DNA from: Burkholderiaceae bacterium
Lineage (GTDB): Bacteria; Pseudomonadota; Gammaproteobacteria; Burkholderiales; Burkholderiaceae_D
Length of the DNA stretch: 42,212 nt
Assembly (NCBI GenBank): GCA_023653025.1
Contig: JAMNXS010000018.1
Coordinates: forward strand, 1 to 42,212
Direction: 5' to 3'
In this document: positions 9,357 through 17,502 of the stretch, one piece after another
Numbering within the stretch: the first letter of the stretch is position 1
Layout: each line of letters opens with the position of its first letter
The notes under the pieces: generated by a model
The model's database searches: none
What the model was told of the DNA's origin: nothing
The model's input: only the letters and a program-made list of their open reading frames with translations
Made by a program: the position numbers and the translations under genes

Positions 9357-11099
9357 ATGAAGAGGAAACTTCTTGCGTCCACGATCGGCATGGCGCTGAT
9401 CACGGGCTCGTCGGCATTTGCTGCCGGCGTGACCGACGCAATGATCGAGAACGATGCCAAGAGCACCAACGACGTCCTGAGCTGGGGCATGGGCCAGCAG
9501 GGCCAGCGCTTCTCGCCGCTGACCAAGGTCAACACCGGCAACGTGGCCAAGCTGGTTCCGGCCTGGTCGTTCTCGTTCGGTGGTGAAAAGCAGCGTGGCC
9601 AGGAATCGCAGCCGCTGATCCACAACGGCAAGATGTTCGTGACCGCGTCCTACTCGCGTATCTATGCGATGGACAGCAAGTCGGGCAAGAAGCTGTGGAA
9701 GTACGAGCACCGCCTGCCGGACGGCATCATGCCGTGCTGCGACGTGATCAACCGCGGCGCCGCGCTGTACGACAACCTGGTCATTTTCGCGACGCTGGAC
9801 GCCCAGATCGTTGCGCTGAACCAGGACACCGGCGCCGTCGTCTGGAAAGAGAAGATCGACGACTACGCTGCCGGCTACTCGGCCTCCGCTGCTCCGCTGA
9901 TCGCTGGCGGCCTGCTGCTGACCGGCGTGTCCGGCGGTGAGTTCGGCGTCATCGGCCGCGTCGAGGCGCGCGACCCGAAGACCGGCAAGATGGTCTGGAT
10001 CCGTCCGGTGGTCGAAGGCCACATGGGCTACAAGTACGAAAACGGCAAGCAGGTCGAGAACGGCATCTCGGGCACGACCAACAAGACCTGGCCGGGCGAC
10101 CTCTGGAAGTCGGGCGGCGCGACCACCTGGCTCGGCGGCACCTATGACCCGTCGACCGGCCTGGCCTACTTCGGCACCGGCAACCCGGCACCGTGGAACA
10201 GCCACCTGCGCCCCGGCGACAACCTGTTCTCGACCTCGACCGTCGCCATCGACATCAAGTCGGGCAAGATCGCATGGCACTACCAGCGCACCCCGAACGA
10301 CGGCTGGGATTACGACGGTGTGAACGAGTTCATCACCTTCGACATGAACGGCAAGCGCATGGGCGCGGCAGCTGACCGCAACGGCTTCTTCTACGTCAAC
10401 GACGCGAAGACCGGCAAGCTGGAAAACGCCTTCCCGTTCGTGAACAAGATCACCTGGGCCACCGGCATCGACCTGAAGACCGGCCGTCCGAACTACGTTC
10501 CGGAAAACCGCCCGGGCGACCCGACCAAGGGTCCGGACGGCAAGAAAGGTAACGTCGTGTTCTCGGCTCCGTCCTTCCTGGGCGGCAAGAACCAGATGCC
10601 GATGGCTTACAGCCCGAAGACCGGCCTGTTCTACGTGCCGGCCAACGAGTGGGGCATGGAGATCTGGAACGAGCCCGTAACCTACAAGAAGGGTGCGGCT
10701 TACCTGGGCGCCGGCTTCACGATCAAGCCGCTGAACGACGACTACATCGGCGCCATGCGCGCAGTTGATCCGAAGTCGGGCAAGATCGTCTGGGAACTGA
10801 AGAACAACGCTCCGCTGTGGGGCGGCGTCTTGGCCACCGCCGGCGACCTCGTGTTCTATGGCGTGCCGGAGGGCTACCTGAAGGCGGTCGACGCCAAGTC
10901 GGGCAAGGAACTCTGGCAGTTCCAGACCGGCTCGGGCATCGTTGCTCCGCCGGTCACCTGGGAAGAAGGCGGCGAGCAGTATGTCGCAGTCGTCTCCGGC
11001 TGGGGCGGCGCAGTTCCGCTGTGGGGCGGCGAAGTGGCCAAGAAGGTCAACTTCCTTGAGCAGGGCGGTTCCGTGTGGGTCTTCAAGCTCGCCAAGTAA
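9357..11099 (+). CDS. pedH: PQQ-dependent alcohol dehydrogenase, predicted lanthanide-dependent (PedH/ExaF type)
   Basis: This 580-residue periplasmic quinoprotein oxidises alcohols (probably ethanol and other short or aromatic alcohols) to aldehydes and passes electrons to a cytochrome c. A signal peptide covers about residues 1-22 ([22 protein letters not shown]). The vicinal cysteine pair is Cys127-Cys128 ([11 protein letters not shown]). The eight-bladed propeller motifs recur as AxDxKSGKxxW. The catalytic region reads [12 protein letters not shown]: Asp318 is the expected catalytic base and Asp320, two residues on, is the extra metal ligand that marks lanthanide enzymes (Ser, Thr or Ala in calcium enzymes). 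The overall sequence resembles P. putida PedH ([36 protein letters not shown]). A purine-rich AAGGGGAGATGAGAG lies directly before the ATG. It has its own sigma-54 promoter and tandem terminators, so it is probably monocistronic and highly expressed. Confidence 0.93.
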   Translation: MKRKLLASTIGMALITGSSAFAAGVTDAMIENDAKSTNDVLSWGMGQQGQRFSPLTKVNTGNVAKLVPAWSFSFGGEKQRGQESQPLIHNGKMFVTASYSRIYAMDSKSGKKLWKYEHRLPDGIMPCCDVINRGAALYDNLVIFATLDAQIVALNQDTGAVVWKEKIDDYAAGYSASAAPLIAGGLLLTGVSGGEFGVIGRVEARDPKTGKMVWIRPVVEGHMGYKYENGKQVENGISGTTNKTWPGDLWKSGGATTWLGGTYDPSTGLAYFGTGNPAPWNSHLRPGDNLFSTSTVAIDIKSGKIAWHYQRTPNDGWDYDGVNEFITFDMNGKRMGAAADRNGFFYVNDAKTGKLENAFPFVNKITWATGIDLKTGRPNYVPENRPGDPTKGPDGKKGNVVFSAPSFLGGKNQMPMAYSPKTGLFYVPANEWGMEIWNEPVTYKKGAAYLGAGFTIKPLNDDYIGAMRAVDPKSGKIVWELKNNAPLWGGVLATAGDLVFYGVPEGYLKAVDAKSGKELWQFQTGSGIVAPPVTWEEGGEQYVAVVSGWGGAVPLWGGEVAKKVNFLEQGGSVWVFKLAK

Positions 11100-11157
11100 T
11101 CAAGTTACTCCCGCCTGCATTGGGATACTGAATTCGTAGCATCATCCCATGCAGCTT

Positions 11158-11187
11158 GGCCGACGGTTCGCCGTCGGCCTTTTTGTT
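11158..11187 (+). terminator. Intrinsic terminator after the alcohol dehydrogenase
   Basis: A GC-rich 9-bp stem (ggccgacgg / ccgtcggcc, 11158-11179) with a TTCG tetraloop is followed by TTTTTGTTT. It lies about 60 bases after the stop codon. Confidence 0.9.
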
Positions 11188-11211
11188 TGTGCGACGAGTT
11201 AGTGCGGACAA

Positions 11212-11242
11212 AAAAATGCCGGCCTCGAGGGCCGGCATTTTT
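11212..11242. terminator. Second, bidirectional terminator hairpin
   Basis: Bases 11212-11224 and 11230-11242 pair over 13 bp, with an A-tract on the left and a T-tract on the right, so it can end transcription from both sides. It lies between the dehydrogenase and the end of the minus-strand pqq operon. Confidence 0.85.
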
Positions 11243-11320
11243 CATCGGGATGGTGGTGGCGGGGTGAGTCAGTCGTTGCGGCGGGTTTCGCCGTTGGGCA
11301 TGGTGGTTCGCCGTGGCATT

Positions 11321-11403
11321 GGTGGATTTCGCTTCGCTCTATCCACCCTACGGACCCTCCATGGGTTCAGCTGTAGGGCGAGTAGAGCGAAGCGAAACCC
11401 GCC
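11321..11403. repeat. Dispersed palindromic element, copy 2 (imperfect)
   Basis: Arms 11321-11352 and 11372-11403 pair with several mismatches, and the loop is shorter than in copy 1. A further partial arm (ggcgggtttcgcc) lies at about 11280-11292. The element is nine bases from the stop of the lipoprotein gene, at the distal end of the pqq operon. Confidence 0.8.
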
Positions 11404-11411
11404 GTCAATCC

Positions 11412-12128
11412 TCAAGGCATCTTGAAATCGGTCAGTTCCATCGTGATCTTCCCGCCCGACCACAGCATCGACGACAGCGGCTCCTCGCGCTCGACCTTCA
11501 CCAGCCCGACGCCCTTGCAGTACCACTCGCGGTTCGTGATCGGTATGTCGGTGAAGCCCTGCACGGCGTCGAGGTAGAGCGGCAGATTGCCAAGGCCGAC
11601 GATGCGCGCGCAGTCCTTGAAGGTGCCGCCCGGCACGGTCACCGACTCGCCGACGGCCTCGACCGTATACGTCATCAGCACCTTCGGCATCTTCACTTCG
11701 CGCTGCCCGAGATCGGTCTTGGGCGCGACCACGAAGGGCTCGGTCGGCACCATCCACGACGCGCCCTGCGTGACCGGCAGCTTGAGCACGATGCGCGCAT
11801 TGGGGTCGAGCCGCGCCTGCTCGTCGATGTCGGAACGCTTGGCGATGCGGGCGATGCCGACCTTGTCCTTGCGCAGCCAGTACTCGATGCCGATATTGCC
11901 CGGCACCTCGATGCGGCGCACGAAGACCTGGTCGCCGCCTTCATAGTCGATAGTGCGGGCGACCGTCGCGATGTAGGTGTCGCGAGTGAGGGTATTGTTG
12001 ATGTCGAACGCGACTTCATATTCCCAGCGCGCGCCGACGTCGAGCGGAAAGTAGGAGTCGCCCTGCGGCTGGCTGGAGCAGCCGGCGGCCAGCAGGCCCG
12101 CGGCGATCAGGGTGAGGCGGGTCATCAT
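11412..12128 (-). CDS. Putative lipoprotein, last gene of the extended pqq operon
   Basis: This 238-residue protein begins with a lipoprotein signal: MMTRLTLIAAGLLAAGC with lipobox LAAGC and Cys17 as the lipidation site. The +2 residue is Ser, which favours the outer membrane. The mature part starts with YFPLDVGARWEYEVAFD and continues as a beta-rich domain with TVPGGTFKDCARI near the middle, a pattern seen in uncharacterised lipoproteins with a YFPL...W.Y motif. The start overlaps the stop of the upstream gene (TGATG at 12126-12130), so it is translationally coupled to the channel-like module. A second ATG three bases later is equally possible. Function unknown; by context it is the outer-membrane partner of the proton-channel-like proteins. 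Confidence 0.75.
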   Translation of the reverse strand: MMTRLTLIAAGLLAAGCSSQPQGDSYFPLDVGARWEYEVAFDINNTLTRDTYIATVARTIDYEGGDQVFVRRIEVPGNIGIEYWLRKDKVGIARIAKRSDIDEQARLDPNARIVLKLPVTQGASWMVPTEPFVVAPKTDLGQREVKMPKVLMTYTVEAVGESVTVPGGTFKDCARIVGLGNLPLYLDAVQGFTDIPITNREWYCKGVGLVKVEREEPLSSMLWSGGKITMELTDFKMP

Positions 12129-12640
12129 CACTTCTCCGGCAGGCGGGTCACCGGCGCATCCGAAACGCGCAGCTTGATCTTGTTGTCGGCGTTGACCTTG
12201 AACCACGAGCTGCCGCTGCCGCCGCCGGCGCGCTCGACCACGCCGATCTGGCGAATGCCCTGGCGCGACTTGCGCTGCGCCTCGGACAGCTGCGAGTGGT
12301 TGTCCTTCAGGTAAGGCAGCTTGTACGCGCGCGGCACGGCCGACGGACGGTTGGTGTCGAGCGGCGTGACCCACAGATAGATCGCGCCGTCGATGCCGCG
12401 CTCCTTGTTCGGCTCCTCGATCACCGCCGAGACGATCGCGAACTTCTCCGGCAGCACGCGCGGCGTAGGCCAGCCGAGCATGTCCTCGAAAGTGTGGTTG
12501 GCGATAAAGTAGGTCAGCGTCACGACCACGATCATCGAGATCTTGATCCAGCGTTTCCACGCGGTCGCGAGGCATAGCACCAGCAGCAGCACGGCCACTG
12601 CGACGTACAGGAAGGTCAGCATGAGGGAGGAGTTCGTCAT
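12128..12640 (-). CDS. Unrecognised membrane protein, 170 residues
   Basis: I do not recognise this family. The first about 50 residues form two hydrophobic segments (LMLTFLYVAVAVLLLVLCLA and ISMIVVVTLTYFIA) separated by a short basic loop WKRWIK. A soluble domain of about 115 residues follows (AIVSAVIEEPNKERGIDGAIYLWVTP, then YKLPYLKDNHSQLSEAQRKSR). It is not TonB-like: there is no Pro-rich spacer. Its ATG overlaps the stop of the ExbD-like gene (ATGA at 12637-12640), and its stop overlaps the lipoprotein start. It is therefore an integral member of the four-gene module. Confidence 0.7.
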   Translation of the reverse strand: MTNSSLMLTFLYVAVAVLLLVLCLATAWKRWIKISMIVVVTLTYFIANHTFEDMLGWPTPRVLPEKFAIVSAVIEEPNKERGIDGAIYLWVTPLDTNRPSAVPRAYKLPYLKDNHSQLSEAQRKSRQGIRQIGVVERAGGGSGSSWFKVNADNKIKLRVSDAPVTRLPEK

Positions 12641-13242
12641 GATTGCGGAACGAGTGATTTGGGTAAGGTGTTGATGTCGCGCACGCCGCCGTCAGGCTCG
12701 ACGGAGAAGCGCACCGCGGTTTTTTCTTCGCCCTTGCGGTCGAGTTTGACGGAGCCATAGAACACGACGTCGGCCTTCGGATTGACCTTGACCACGGACA
12801 CCTGGGCCTCGACCGGCTCGCCGTTCTTACTTTCGTAATAGTTCACGTTGACGGTGTACTCGCCGGGCGCGAAGCCGCGGATCGTCACCACCTCCTGGTT
12901 CAGCGGGTTCACCACGTCGCGGCCGTTGACGTTGATGGTATCGCCGGCCAGGCCGCGGTCGTCGCGGTCGAGGTGCATCAGGCCGGCTTCGCGCTGGCGG
13001 AACCAGGTCATCGTGCCGGCCGGGTCCTGCACATAGGTGTCGATGTCGTTCGGGTTCATGTCCGGCCACGAGACCGTGATGATGAACTCTGCCTTGGCCG
13101 GGATGTCGCCTTCCTTCTTCGCCTTCGGATTCATCGCCAGCAGCGCGATGATGAAGCAAAACACGAACGCAATCAGGATGTTGAACAGCATGTCGTAGAA
13201 GGGGTCGACCTCCCCTTCGCGACGCTTTTGCCGCAGGCTCAC
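12637..13242 (-). CDS. ExbD/TolR-like protein with DUF2135-like periplasmic domain
   Basis: This 201-residue protein starts at a GTG that overlaps the upstream stop (GTGA at 13239-13242). Residues 13-36 are a single membrane helix, DPFYDMLFNILIAFVFCFI. PFYDML aligns with PFIDVML of ExbD, so Asp17 takes the place of the proton-carrying Asp25. The periplasmic part does not look like an ordinary ExbD C-terminus. It contains WPDMNPNDIDTYVQDPAG, HLDRDDRG and a later FAPGEYTVNVNYY, resembling the beta-sandwich DUF2135 family with its D-x-D-x-x-V-x-x-P pattern. The upstream gene encodes an ExbB/MotA-like partner, so the pair probably forms a proton-driven complex. The cargo or load is unknown. Confidence 0.75.
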   Translation of the reverse strand: MSLRQKRREGEVDPFYDMLFNILIAFVFCFIIALLAMNPKAKKEGDIPAKAEFIITVSWPDMNPNDIDTYVQDPAGTMTWFRQREAGLMHLDRDDRGLAGDTINVNGRDVVNPLNQEVVTIRGFAPGEYTVNVNYYESKNGEPVEAQVSVVKVNPKADVVFYGSVKLDRKGEEKTAVRFSVEPDGGVRDINTLPKSLVPQS

Positions 13243-14030
13243 GCCGCGTCCTGACGGGTCAGCTTGGACAGGCCGGTTTCGGCAAACTCGAGCGCATCGG
13301 CCAGCAGGCCGTCGCCGCAGCGGTCCATGCGCACCAGCTGCACGCCGAGCAGCATGTTGGCGACCAGGCCGACGGCGGTCGTCAGCAGCGCAATGCCGAG
13401 GCCGCCGGTCAGCGTGCGCAGCAGCGACGCCGATTGCGAGGGATCGAAGGCCTGCATGTTCGAAATGTCGATGGCCAGTATCGAGAAGCCGATCACCTTG
13501 CCCAGGAGGCCCAGCTTGATCTGGATGCCGTTGACCCACCACGCGGATTCGCTAGGGCCGTGCAGCCGCTCGGCCAGCACTTCGGTCAGCTGGATGTTGT
13601 CGTGGTCGTCGCGGCGGCTCTTCTGCAGCAGGCCGGCCAGGTAGTCATGCACCGCGCCCTCGGCCGCCGGCGGCTGCGCCGGGCCGTACTGCGGGCGCGT
13701 GGCCAGCGCCCAGGCCTCGAGCACCTGCCGTTCGCGCATCAGGCGCCACGCACGGAGGCCGACCCAGAGCGTGGACGCGCAGAAGACGGCGATGATCATC
13801 ATCGTGATGCCGGTGGGGTCGGCATCGACCAGCACGCCCCAGACATTGGCGCGCCAGCACAGGTAGGCGGCGAACATCAGCACGCCGACGAAGCACAGCC
13901 ACTGCAGGAAAAAGCGCTCGGGCGACGGCGCCAGCGGATGGGGCAATGCGGCGCCGGCGCCGGAGGCCGGGGTGACACGCGATTGAAAGATTCGGGAAAG
14001 CGGTATCAACCGACGTGCCACTGCGTTCAT
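13239..14030 (-). CDS. MotA/TolQ/ExbB-family proton channel protein
   Basis: This 263-residue inner-membrane protein has four predicted helices at about residues 40-58, 75-95, 169-188 and 205-232. The family motifs are GLLGKVIGF at 174-182 and GLGIALLTTAVGL at 210-222, matching the GLLGTVxG and L-TTAxGL motifs of ExbB and TolQ. A long cytoplasmic stretch lies between helices 2 and 3. The ATG at 14030 lies two bases after the pqqE stop, so expression is coupled to PQQ synthesis. The next gene, overlapping by GTGA, is the ExbD-like partner. Such pairs convert proton motive force into work on periplasmic or outer-membrane partners; there is no TonB gene or TonB-dependent receptor here. Confidence 0.82.
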   Translation of the reverse strand: MNAVARRLIPLSRIFQSRVTPASGAGAALPHPLAPSPERFFLQWLCFVGVLMFAAYLCWRANVWGVLVDADPTGITMMIIAVFCASTLWVGLRAWRLMRERQVLEAWALATRPQYGPAQPPAAEGAVHDYLAGLLQKSRRDDHDNIQLTEVLAERLHGPSESAWWVNGIQIKLGLLGKVIGFSILAIDISNMQAFDPSQSASLLRTLTGGLGIALLTTAVGLVANMLLGVQLVRMDRCGDGLLADALEFAETGLSKLTRQDAA

Positions 14031-14032
14031 GC

Positions 14033-15193
14033 CTACGTTACCTTGTCTCGTTCTTGTTGTGCCGATTCGGCTGCGATGCGCAGCGAATTCGCGTCGTTGC
14101 GGAATACCAGCGGCTTTTCTTCCACCGGCCGGTTCCGCGCCTGCAGCACGATCTTCTTCACGTCCCCGTGCAGCGGCGACTTGCCGCACACCGGATCCGC
14201 GTTTTCCGCATCCCCGGTGAGCGCGTAGGCCTGGCAACGGCAGCCGCCGAAGTCCTTTTCCTTGTCGGGACAGGTCCGGCAGGGCTCCTTCATCCAGCCG
14301 TAACCTCGGAACCGGTTGAAGGCTTCGCTGTTATACCAGATATCACGCAGGTTTTGCTCGGTCACATTGGGGAATTTCAATCCGGGCAAGGTCTGCGCCG
14401 CATGGCAGGGCAAGGCCGCGCCATCAGCGGCCACGGCGAGGAACACCGATCCCCAGCCATTCATGCAGGCCTTGGGCTTGTCCTCGAAATAGTCGGGCAC
14501 GACGAACAGCAGCCGGATCTTGTTGCCCAGCTTGGCCCGGTATTCGTTGACCACCGCCTCGGCGCGCTCAAGCTGCTCGCGGGTCGGCATCAGCTGCTCG
14601 CGGTTGACCATGCCCCAGCCGTAGTACTGGGTGTTGGCCAGCTCGAGATACTCGACGCCCATCTCGACAGCCATCTCGATGATGCGACCGACATGGTCGA
14701 GGTTGTAGCGGTGCAGCACGACGTTGAGCACCATCGGGTAATCGTACTTCTTGATGAGTGCGGCCACGCGGTTCTTCAGGTCGAAGGTCTTGGTGCTCGA
14801 CAGGAAATCGTTCATTTCCTTGGTCGAGTCCTGGAACGACAGCTGGATATGGTCAAGGCCCAGCTCCTTCATCTTCGCGATGCGCGCCTCAGTCAGGCCG
14901 ATGCCGGAAGTGATCAGGTTGGTGTAGAAGCCCAGCTGGTGCGCCTCGCCGATCAGGTCCTCGAGATCGTCGCGCAGCAGCGGCTCACCGCCGGAAAAGC
15001 CGAGCTGCGCGGCGCCCAGCTTGCGCGCCTGCCGCAGCACGTCCTTCCACTGGTCGGTGGAAAGCTCCTTCTTGTTGGCCGCATAGTTCAGCGGGTTGTA
15101 GCAGAACACGCAGTGCAGCGGGCAGCGGTAGGTCACCTCGGCCAGCAGCCACAGCGGGGGCGCGATTTGCGCGATATTTGCTTGGTCAGACAT
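14033..15193 (-). CDS. pqqE: PQQ synthase PqqE (radical SAM)
   Basis: This 386-residue radical SAM enzyme forms the carbon-carbon bond between Glu and Tyr of the PqqA peptide, the first step of PQQ synthesis, while PqqA is held by PqqD. The radical SAM cluster cysteines are Cys24, Cys28 and Cys31 ([11 protein letters not shown]). The C-terminal SPASM region supplies auxiliary cluster ligands ([24 protein letters not shown]). I chose the ATG at 15193 because it overlaps the pqqD stop (TGATG); an ATG twelve bases upstream would overlap pqqD more deeply. Length is normal for the family. Confidence 0.96.
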   Translation of the reverse strand: MSDQANIAQIAPPLWLLAEVTYRCPLHCVFCYNPLNYAANKKELSTDQWKDVLRQARKLGAAQLGFSGGEPLLRDDLEDLIGEAHQLGFYTNLITSGIGLTEARIAKMKELGLDHIQLSFQDSTKEMNDFLSSTKTFDLKNRVAALIKKYDYPMVLNVVLHRYNLDHVGRIIEMAVEMGVEYLELANTQYYGWGMVNREQLMPTREQLERAEAVVNEYRAKLGNKIRLLFVVPDYFEDKPKACMNGWGSVFLAVAADGAALPCHAAQTLPGLKFPNVTEQNLRDIWYNSEAFNRFRGYGWMKEPCRTCPDKEKDFGGCRCQAYALTGDAENADPVCGKSPLHGDVKKIVLQARNRPVEEKPLVFRNDANSLRIAAESAQQERDKVT

Positions 15194-15468
15194 CAGACTA
15201 TCCATCCTCGCTCGGTGGCAATTTCAAGAAATCCCGTCACGTCCTTTTCGAGTCCCTGCGCATTGAAAGCCTGCTCGATGTCGGCAATGATCGCTTGCAC
15301 GTCACGCTCGCCATCGCAGCGCTTGAGAATCTCGGAGGCCGGCTGGTTCAGCTTCACCATGCCTTCCGGGTAAAGCAGTACGTAGCCTTGCTGCGCTTCT
15401 TCGTACTGCATGCGGAACAGCCTGGCCAGCTTCGGCTTGCTCGACAGGTCGATCATGGGCGCGCTCAC
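15193..15468 (-). CDS. pqqD: PqqD peptide chaperone
   Basis: This small RRE-fold protein of 91 residues binds the PqqA precursor peptide and presents it to PqqE. The family pattern is clear: [20 protein letters not shown], then [23 protein letters not shown]. The GTG at 15468 is preferred because it overlaps the pqqC stop (GTGA); an ATG four codons later at 15456 is the alternative. The gene sits in the usual order between pqqC and pqqE. Confidence 0.93.
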   Translation of the reverse strand: MSAPMIDLSSKPKLARLFRMQYEEAQQGYVLLYPEGMVKLNQPASEILKRCDGERDVQAIIADIEQAFNAQGLEKDVTGFLEIATERGWIV

Positions 15469-16175
15469 GGGTAAGCCTTTTCGATCGCGTCCGAGATCTG
15501 CCACAGGACATCGAGCTTGAACTGCAAGATGTCGAGCGCGCGCTCCTGCTGCGCGCGGGTGGTGAAATAGTCGAGCGTGACCTGCAGGCCGTGCTCGACG
15601 TCGCGCTGGGCCAGCGGCACGCGGCTGCGGAAATACGCGAGCCCGTCGTCGCTCACCCACGGGTAATGCGTCGGCCAGTTCGCGAGCCGGTCCTTGTGGA
15701 TCTTCGGCGCGAACATTTCGGTCAGCGACGAGCAGACCGCCTCCTGCCACGGGCGCTGGCGCGCGAAGTTCACATAGGCGTCGACGGCGAACTTGACGCC
15801 GGGCAGAACCTTCTTCAGCGACCACAGCTCCTCGCGCGGAATACCGACCGCTTCGCCCAGCCGCGTCCACGCCTCGATGCCGCCTTCCTTGTCGCCATAA
15901 CCGTCATGATCGAGGATGCGCTCGATCCATTTGCGGCGCACCTCGCGGTCGGGGATGTTCGACATGATCGCCGCATCCTTGATCGGGATCATCGCCTGAT
16001 AGTAGAAGCGATTGATGACCCAGCCGCGGATCTGGTCCGGCGTCAGCTTGCCCTCGTTCATGCGAATGTTGAACGAATGGTTGATGTGATAGTTGTCGCC
16101 CTTCGCGCGCAGCTTCGCCTCGAATTCCTCGCGGCTCCAGGGCATCTGGTCTTCCAGTTTGGTCGGTGCGTTCAT
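15465..16175 (-). CDS. pqqC: PQQ synthase PqqC
   Basis: This 236-residue cofactor-less oxidase catalyses the last step of PQQ synthesis, ring closure and eight-electron oxidation of AHQQ. The all-helical fold is recognisable from [53 protein letters not shown] and [15 protein letters not shown]; several of these His and Tyr residues line the active site in the family. A GAGGA Shine-Dalgarno sequence precedes the ATG at 16175. A 119-base gap with no gene separates it from pqqB. Confidence 0.96.
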   Translation of the reverse strand: MNAPTKLEDQMPWSREEFEAKLRAKGDNYHINHSFNIRMNEGKLTPDQIRGWVINRFYYQAMIPIKDAAIMSNIPDREVRRKWIERILDHDGYGDKEGGIEAWTRLGEAVGIPREELWSLKKVLPGVKFAVDAYVNFARQRPWQEAVCSSLTEMFAPKIHKDRLANWPTHYPWVSDDGLAYFRSRVPLAQRDVEHGLQVTLDYFTTRAQQERALDILQFKLDVLWQISDAIEKAYP

Positions 16176-16294
16176 TGAATTCCTCGAAAAATGAGCGGAG
16201 TGAAACGGAGCGGTCGCTGGCTAGGCGCGTCGCTGATGACAGTACGAATGCACGGCGCAGCGGCGCAACGACGCCGGCGGCATTTTTGAGGGAA

Positions 16295-17227
16295 TCACAG
16301 TTCGATCTCCATGCCGTCAAATGCCACCTCGATGCCGTGCTGCGCCAGTGTCGCGCGCTCGGCCGAGTCTTCGTTCAGGATGGGGTTGGTGTTGTTGATG
16401 TGGATGAGCACCTTGCGGCGCGCGCCGACACCATCGAGCACCTCGATCATGCCACCGGGACCGGATTGCTGCAGATGGCCCATGTCGGCGGCGGTCTTTT
16501 TCGTCAGGCCCAGCGTGATCATCTCGTCATTGGTCCAGACGGTGCCATCGACCAGCACGCAGTCGGCAAGCTTCATCGCCTCCAGCACATGGGGTTCGAT
16601 CTCGCCCAGGCCCGGCGCGTAGAGCAGCTTCCTGCCGGTAGCGGTGTTTTCGATGATCAGCCCATTGTTGTCGCCCGGAGCCGGGTTCTCGCGGTGCGGC
16701 GAGTACGGCGGTGCCTTGCTCTTCAACGGCATCGGATGAAAGCGGATGCCGTCGATGCCCGGCACCTCGATCGGCGCGAAGCGGGTCTCGTCGGCCGACA
16801 GCCCGTCGATCGCATGGCGCTCGACGCCGCAGTAATGCGATAGCACCTTCGCCAGCGGCAGTCCGTGGTTGAGGTCATCCCAGACCGAGTCGGTGCAGTA
16901 CAGGTTCAGCTTCTTCTTCCCTTCGCGCAGCATCAGGAGACCGGTGATGTGATCGATTTGCGCATCCATCACCATCACGGCGGCGATGCCGGAGTCGCGG
17001 ATCGCGCGCGCCGGCTGCAGTGCCGGGTTCGAGCGAATCTGCTGCAGGATGTCGGGCGATGCATTGATCAGTACCCAATCGCTGCCGTTGGCCGAGACGG
17101 CGATTGATGATTGGGTACGGGCACGGGCCTTGATCGTGCCCTTGCGCAGGCCATCGCAGTTCGGGCAATTGCAATTCCATTGCGGGAAACCGCCGCCTGC
17201 TGCGGAACCGAGGACGAGGATTTTCAT
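16295..17227 (-). CDS. pqqB: PQQ biosynthesis protein PqqB
   Basis: This 310-residue metallo-beta-lactamase-fold protein begins [21 protein letters not shown], the standard PqqB N-terminus. It has the metal-site region [16 protein letters not shown] and a C-terminal [11 protein letters not shown] segment. PqqB is an iron-dependent oxygenase acting on the Glu-Tyr-derived intermediate. The NCNCPNC cysteines near the N-terminus form the structural zinc site of the family. It is the first clearly recognisable gene of the operon. Confidence 0.96.
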   Translation of the reverse strand: MKILVLGSAAGGGFPQWNCNCPNCDGLRKGTIKARARTQSSIAVSANGSDWVLINASPDILQQIRSNPALQPARAIRDSGIAAVMVMDAQIDHITGLLMLREGKKKLNLYCTDSVWDDLNHGLPLAKVLSHYCGVERHAIDGLSADETRFAPIEVPGIDGIRFHPMPLKSKAPPYSPHRENPAPGDNNGLIIENTATGRKLLYAPGLGEIEPHVLEAMKLADCVLVDGTVWTNDEMITLGLTKKTAADMGHLQQSGPGGMIEVLDGVGARRKVLIHINNTNPILNEDSAERATLAQHGIEVAFDGMEIEL

Positions 17228-17232
17228 GATTT

Positions 17233-17361
17233 TCAGGAGTGGGTTTTAATTCGCGCGCTTAGGCTGGCCTCTGCAATCCTGAAGCCGATCCGGGGCACGA
17301 GCGCGACCGCCGCCGCCGGAAAAGGCGGCACCCGAAGCGGGGGAGGGTCTGATACGTGCAT
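17233..17361 (-). CDS. Possible 42-codon ORF at the pqqA position (not a canonical PqqA)
   Basis: Upstream of pqqB, where pqqA normally lies, a 42-codon frame starts at 17361 with a good Shine-Dalgarno sequence (CCGGAG six to seven bases upstream) and stops six bases before the pqqB start. Its product ends [21 protein letters not shown]. The RIGF part recalls the LRIGFEVTMY core of PqqA, but the essential Glu and Tyr (E-x-x-x-Y) that become PQQ are absent, so it cannot be a PQQ precursor as written. It may be a degenerate pqqA, a leader peptide, or chance. The functional pqqA would have to be elsewhere. Confidence 0.35.
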   Translation of the reverse strand: MHVSDPPPLRVPPFPAAAVALVPRIGFRIAEASLSARIKTHS

Positions 17362-17502
17362 AATCGTCTCCGGTTGCGGCGGCTGCAAACCCGTGTTTTC
17401 CCTCTGGCGGGAGGGCATATTCGGGCTTCGATGCCGGTGCGCGAACCTGTTGTTGTTGATCGTCGGGCTGATCATTCTAGCCCCGCCCAAACAGAAAAGA
17501 TC

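Noticed and set aside
11412-14030. Zorya-type anti-phage system (ZorAB) for the ExbB/ExbD-like pair
   Set aside because: The second protein lacks the OmpA/peptidoglycan-binding domain of ZorB, no ZorC, ZorD or ZorE is adjacent, and the genes are coupled to pqqE.
17233-17361. Functional pqqA
   Set aside because: The encoded peptide lacks the Glu and Tyr that form PQQ; kept only as a possible degenerate or leader ORF.
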